Positions 62,863 through 64,000 of a stretch of 64,000 nt of DNA are shown here, in pieces. The stretch is from Oceanobacter mangrovi (GTDB lineage Bacteria; Pseudomonadota; Gammaproteobacteria; Pseudomonadales; Oceanobacteraceae), in the NCBI RefSeq assembly GCF_019740315.1, contig NZ_JAHXZR010000005.1:124001-188000 (forward strand), in the 5' to 3' direction. Below the pieces are notes generated by a model. That model ran no database searches. It saw nothing but the letters and a program-made list of their open reading frames with translations, and had not been told where the DNA came from. The position numbers were made by a program, and so were the translations under genes. Position 1 is the stretch's first letter. Every line of letters begins with the position of its first letter.

Positions 62863-63864
62863 ATGAAAATCTGTATTGCCGGTGCCGGGGCGATAGGGTG
62901 CACCCTTGCCGCTCGTCTGGCCGAAACAGGTACCACCGTCAACGTGCTGGCCCGTGGCCGCACCCTCGAACAGCTGCGTGCCAACGGCATTCAGCTGAGC
63001 GACCTCGACGGTGAACACCATGTACAGGTTAACGCCAGCGATGATGCCGCTGAACTCGGCCCCCAGGATCTGATTCTGGTGTGTACCAAGGCCCCTGCTC
63101 TGGCTGACGTACTGCAACAGATTCAACCCATGCTGCAGCCAGAGACCATGGTGATTCCGGTAGTCAACGGCGTGCCCTGGTGGTACTTCCGAGGCATTGA
63201 AAGCCGTTTTGCCAACGAAAACATTCGCGCCATTGACCCGGATGGCCTGCTGGACCAGCTGGTACCGGCGCAACACCTGATTGGCGCGGTGGTATTTATT
63301 ACCGCCACCCGCACAGCTCCAGGCCAGGTCAGGTCTGGCAATCCGCATCTGATGATCATGGGTGAGATCAACCACCAGCTGACTGAGCGCCTCGAACAGG
63401 TGCGCCAGCTGATTGAAAGCGCCGGTATTGAAGCCCGCGCCACGGACAATATTCGCGATCAGATCTGGACCAAGATCATCGCCAATCTGACTTCCAACCC
63501 CCTTTCCGTAGTGACCGGTGCAACTCTGGAACAGCTTTACAGCGATCCGCATTTGCAGCCACTGGTACGGCGGATGCTGGATGAAACCCTGCTGACGGCC
63601 GCCTCTCATGGTGCCCGGGTAAGGTTTGATCCACAGACCATTATGGAAATGGGTACCGGTATGGGCGCGGTGAAAACGTCCATGCTGCAGGATTACGAAG
63701 CCGGTGCACCACTCGAACTGGCCAATATTGGCCATGCTGTTGTTGAAATGGCCGAGCGCACCGGCATCGACATGCCAACCACCCGCCAGGTGCTGGCATT
63801 AACCGGGTTTCTGACCGAACGCCAACAGGCCGCAGCCAGAGCACAACGAAGCGCAGAACTATAA
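62863..63864 (+). CDS. Ketopantoate reductase (PanE/ApbA)-family protein
   Basis: A 333-residue NADP-dependent reductase-like protein. ICIAGAGAIGCTLAARLAETG (GxGxxG) opens the Rossmann fold, LVCTKAPAL follows, and the C-terminal domain has IWTKIIANLTSNPLSVVTGATL with the catalytic Lys and GMGAVKTSMLQDYEAGAPLELANIGHAVVEMAER. Members near aromatic catabolic genes are often not panE but dehydrogenases of other 2-oxo or hydroxy acids. It is the last gene of the transporter operon; the substrate cannot be told from sequence. Confidence 0.85.
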   Translation: MKICIAGAGAIGCTLAARLAETGTTVNVLARGRTLEQLRANGIQLSDLDGEHHVQVNASDDAAELGPQDLILVCTKAPALADVLQQIQPMLQPETMVIPVVNGVPWWYFRGIESRFANENIRAIDPDGLLDQLVPAQHLIGAVVFITATRTAPGQVRSGNPHLMIMGEINHQLTERLEQVRQLIESAGIEARATDNIRDQIWTKIIANLTSNPLSVVTGATLEQLYSDPHLQPLVRRMLDETLLTAASHGARVRFDPQTIMEMGTGMGAVKTSMLQDYEAGAPLELANIGHAVVEMAERTGIDMPTTRQVLALTGFLTERQQAAARAQRSAEL

Positions 63865-64000
63865 GGCAGTCTCTCTTTAACCGGTTTCAGTTCTGACCAG
63901 CGAAGCCCGGCCAGAACGACTCCGATTAACCAGCTGACTCCAAAACATCGACTGTTAATGAAACAACCTCAACTCAGTAAAGAGATACAGGACTTCAGGA
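63865..64000. other. 3' edge, no gene seen
   Basis: 136 bases after the PanE-like gene with no supported open frame before the window ends. Confidence 0.5.

Overview
The window looks like a chromosomal segment of a free-living, probably marine or aquatic gammaproteobacterium of the Oceanospirillales/Pseudomonadales type. The placement rests on gene content: Slt70, an OprD-family porin, KpsC-type capsule assembly, DbpA, the guaBA pair, and long Gln-rich SbcC coiled coils. I cannot name the genus from sequence alone. No rRNA, tRNA, insertion sequence, integrase or CRISPR array was seen.

1-13.4 kb: surface polysaccharide and repair genes on the minus strand: a KpsC-type capsule glycosyltransferase cut by the left edge, a J-domain protein, a nucleotide-sugar-transferase-like protein, an OafA-type acyltransferase with SGNH domain, then sbcD-sbcC. 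At 10.4-12.7 kb lies an AT-rich island with three tandem copies of a small Ig/transthyretin-like protein (DUF6795-like). 12.8-30.3 kb is mostly core genome: slt, a hemerythrin-like protein, a VF530 protein, guaB-guaA, a lipoprotein hydrolase coupled to a DUF4105 protein, a DUF3015 protein, xseA-M23 lipoprotein, tesB, trmA and dbpA. 30.4-33.3 kb holds a Sel1-repeat protein behind a direct-repeat operator-like site and an adjacent two-component system. 33.4-38.2 kb holds a LysR regulator divergent from an SDR, a metallo-beta-lactamase-fold hydrolase and a quinone-oxidoreductase-like protein. 38.5-40.1 kb is an ABC-F ATPase.

40.2-63.9 kb is the most interesting part, a catabolic island for indole-3-acetic acid (IAA) and probably related indolic or arylacetic compounds. 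Minus-strand genes at 57.1-50.6 kb occur in the order iacA-B-I-C-D-E-F-G, the order described for bacterial IAA catabolism, and an OprD porin follows. Divergently transcribed from iacA is a branched-chain-amino-acid-type ABC transporter: binding protein, permease, a permease-ATPase fusion and an ATPase, ending in a PanE-like reductase. On the other side lie an FMN-dependent 2-hydroxyacid dehydrogenase, a secreted dienelactone-hydrolase-like protein, a GMC oxidoreductase-aldehyde dehydrogenase pair with a FeaR-like AraC regulator, and an amidase that may be IacH.

A coherent reading, partly inference, is this. The porin and ABC transporter import an aromatic acid. The amidase, alcohol/aldehyde oxidising pair and hydroxyacid dehydrogenase could feed amides, alcohols, aldehydes and hydroxyacids into arylacetates. 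The iac enzymes then take IAA towards catechol. The iacR regulator and the catechol ring-cleavage genes are not in the window. Intergenic DNA carries two families of 18-bp CATG-centred palindromes, a GGGTTT six-fold repeat and several strong hairpins.
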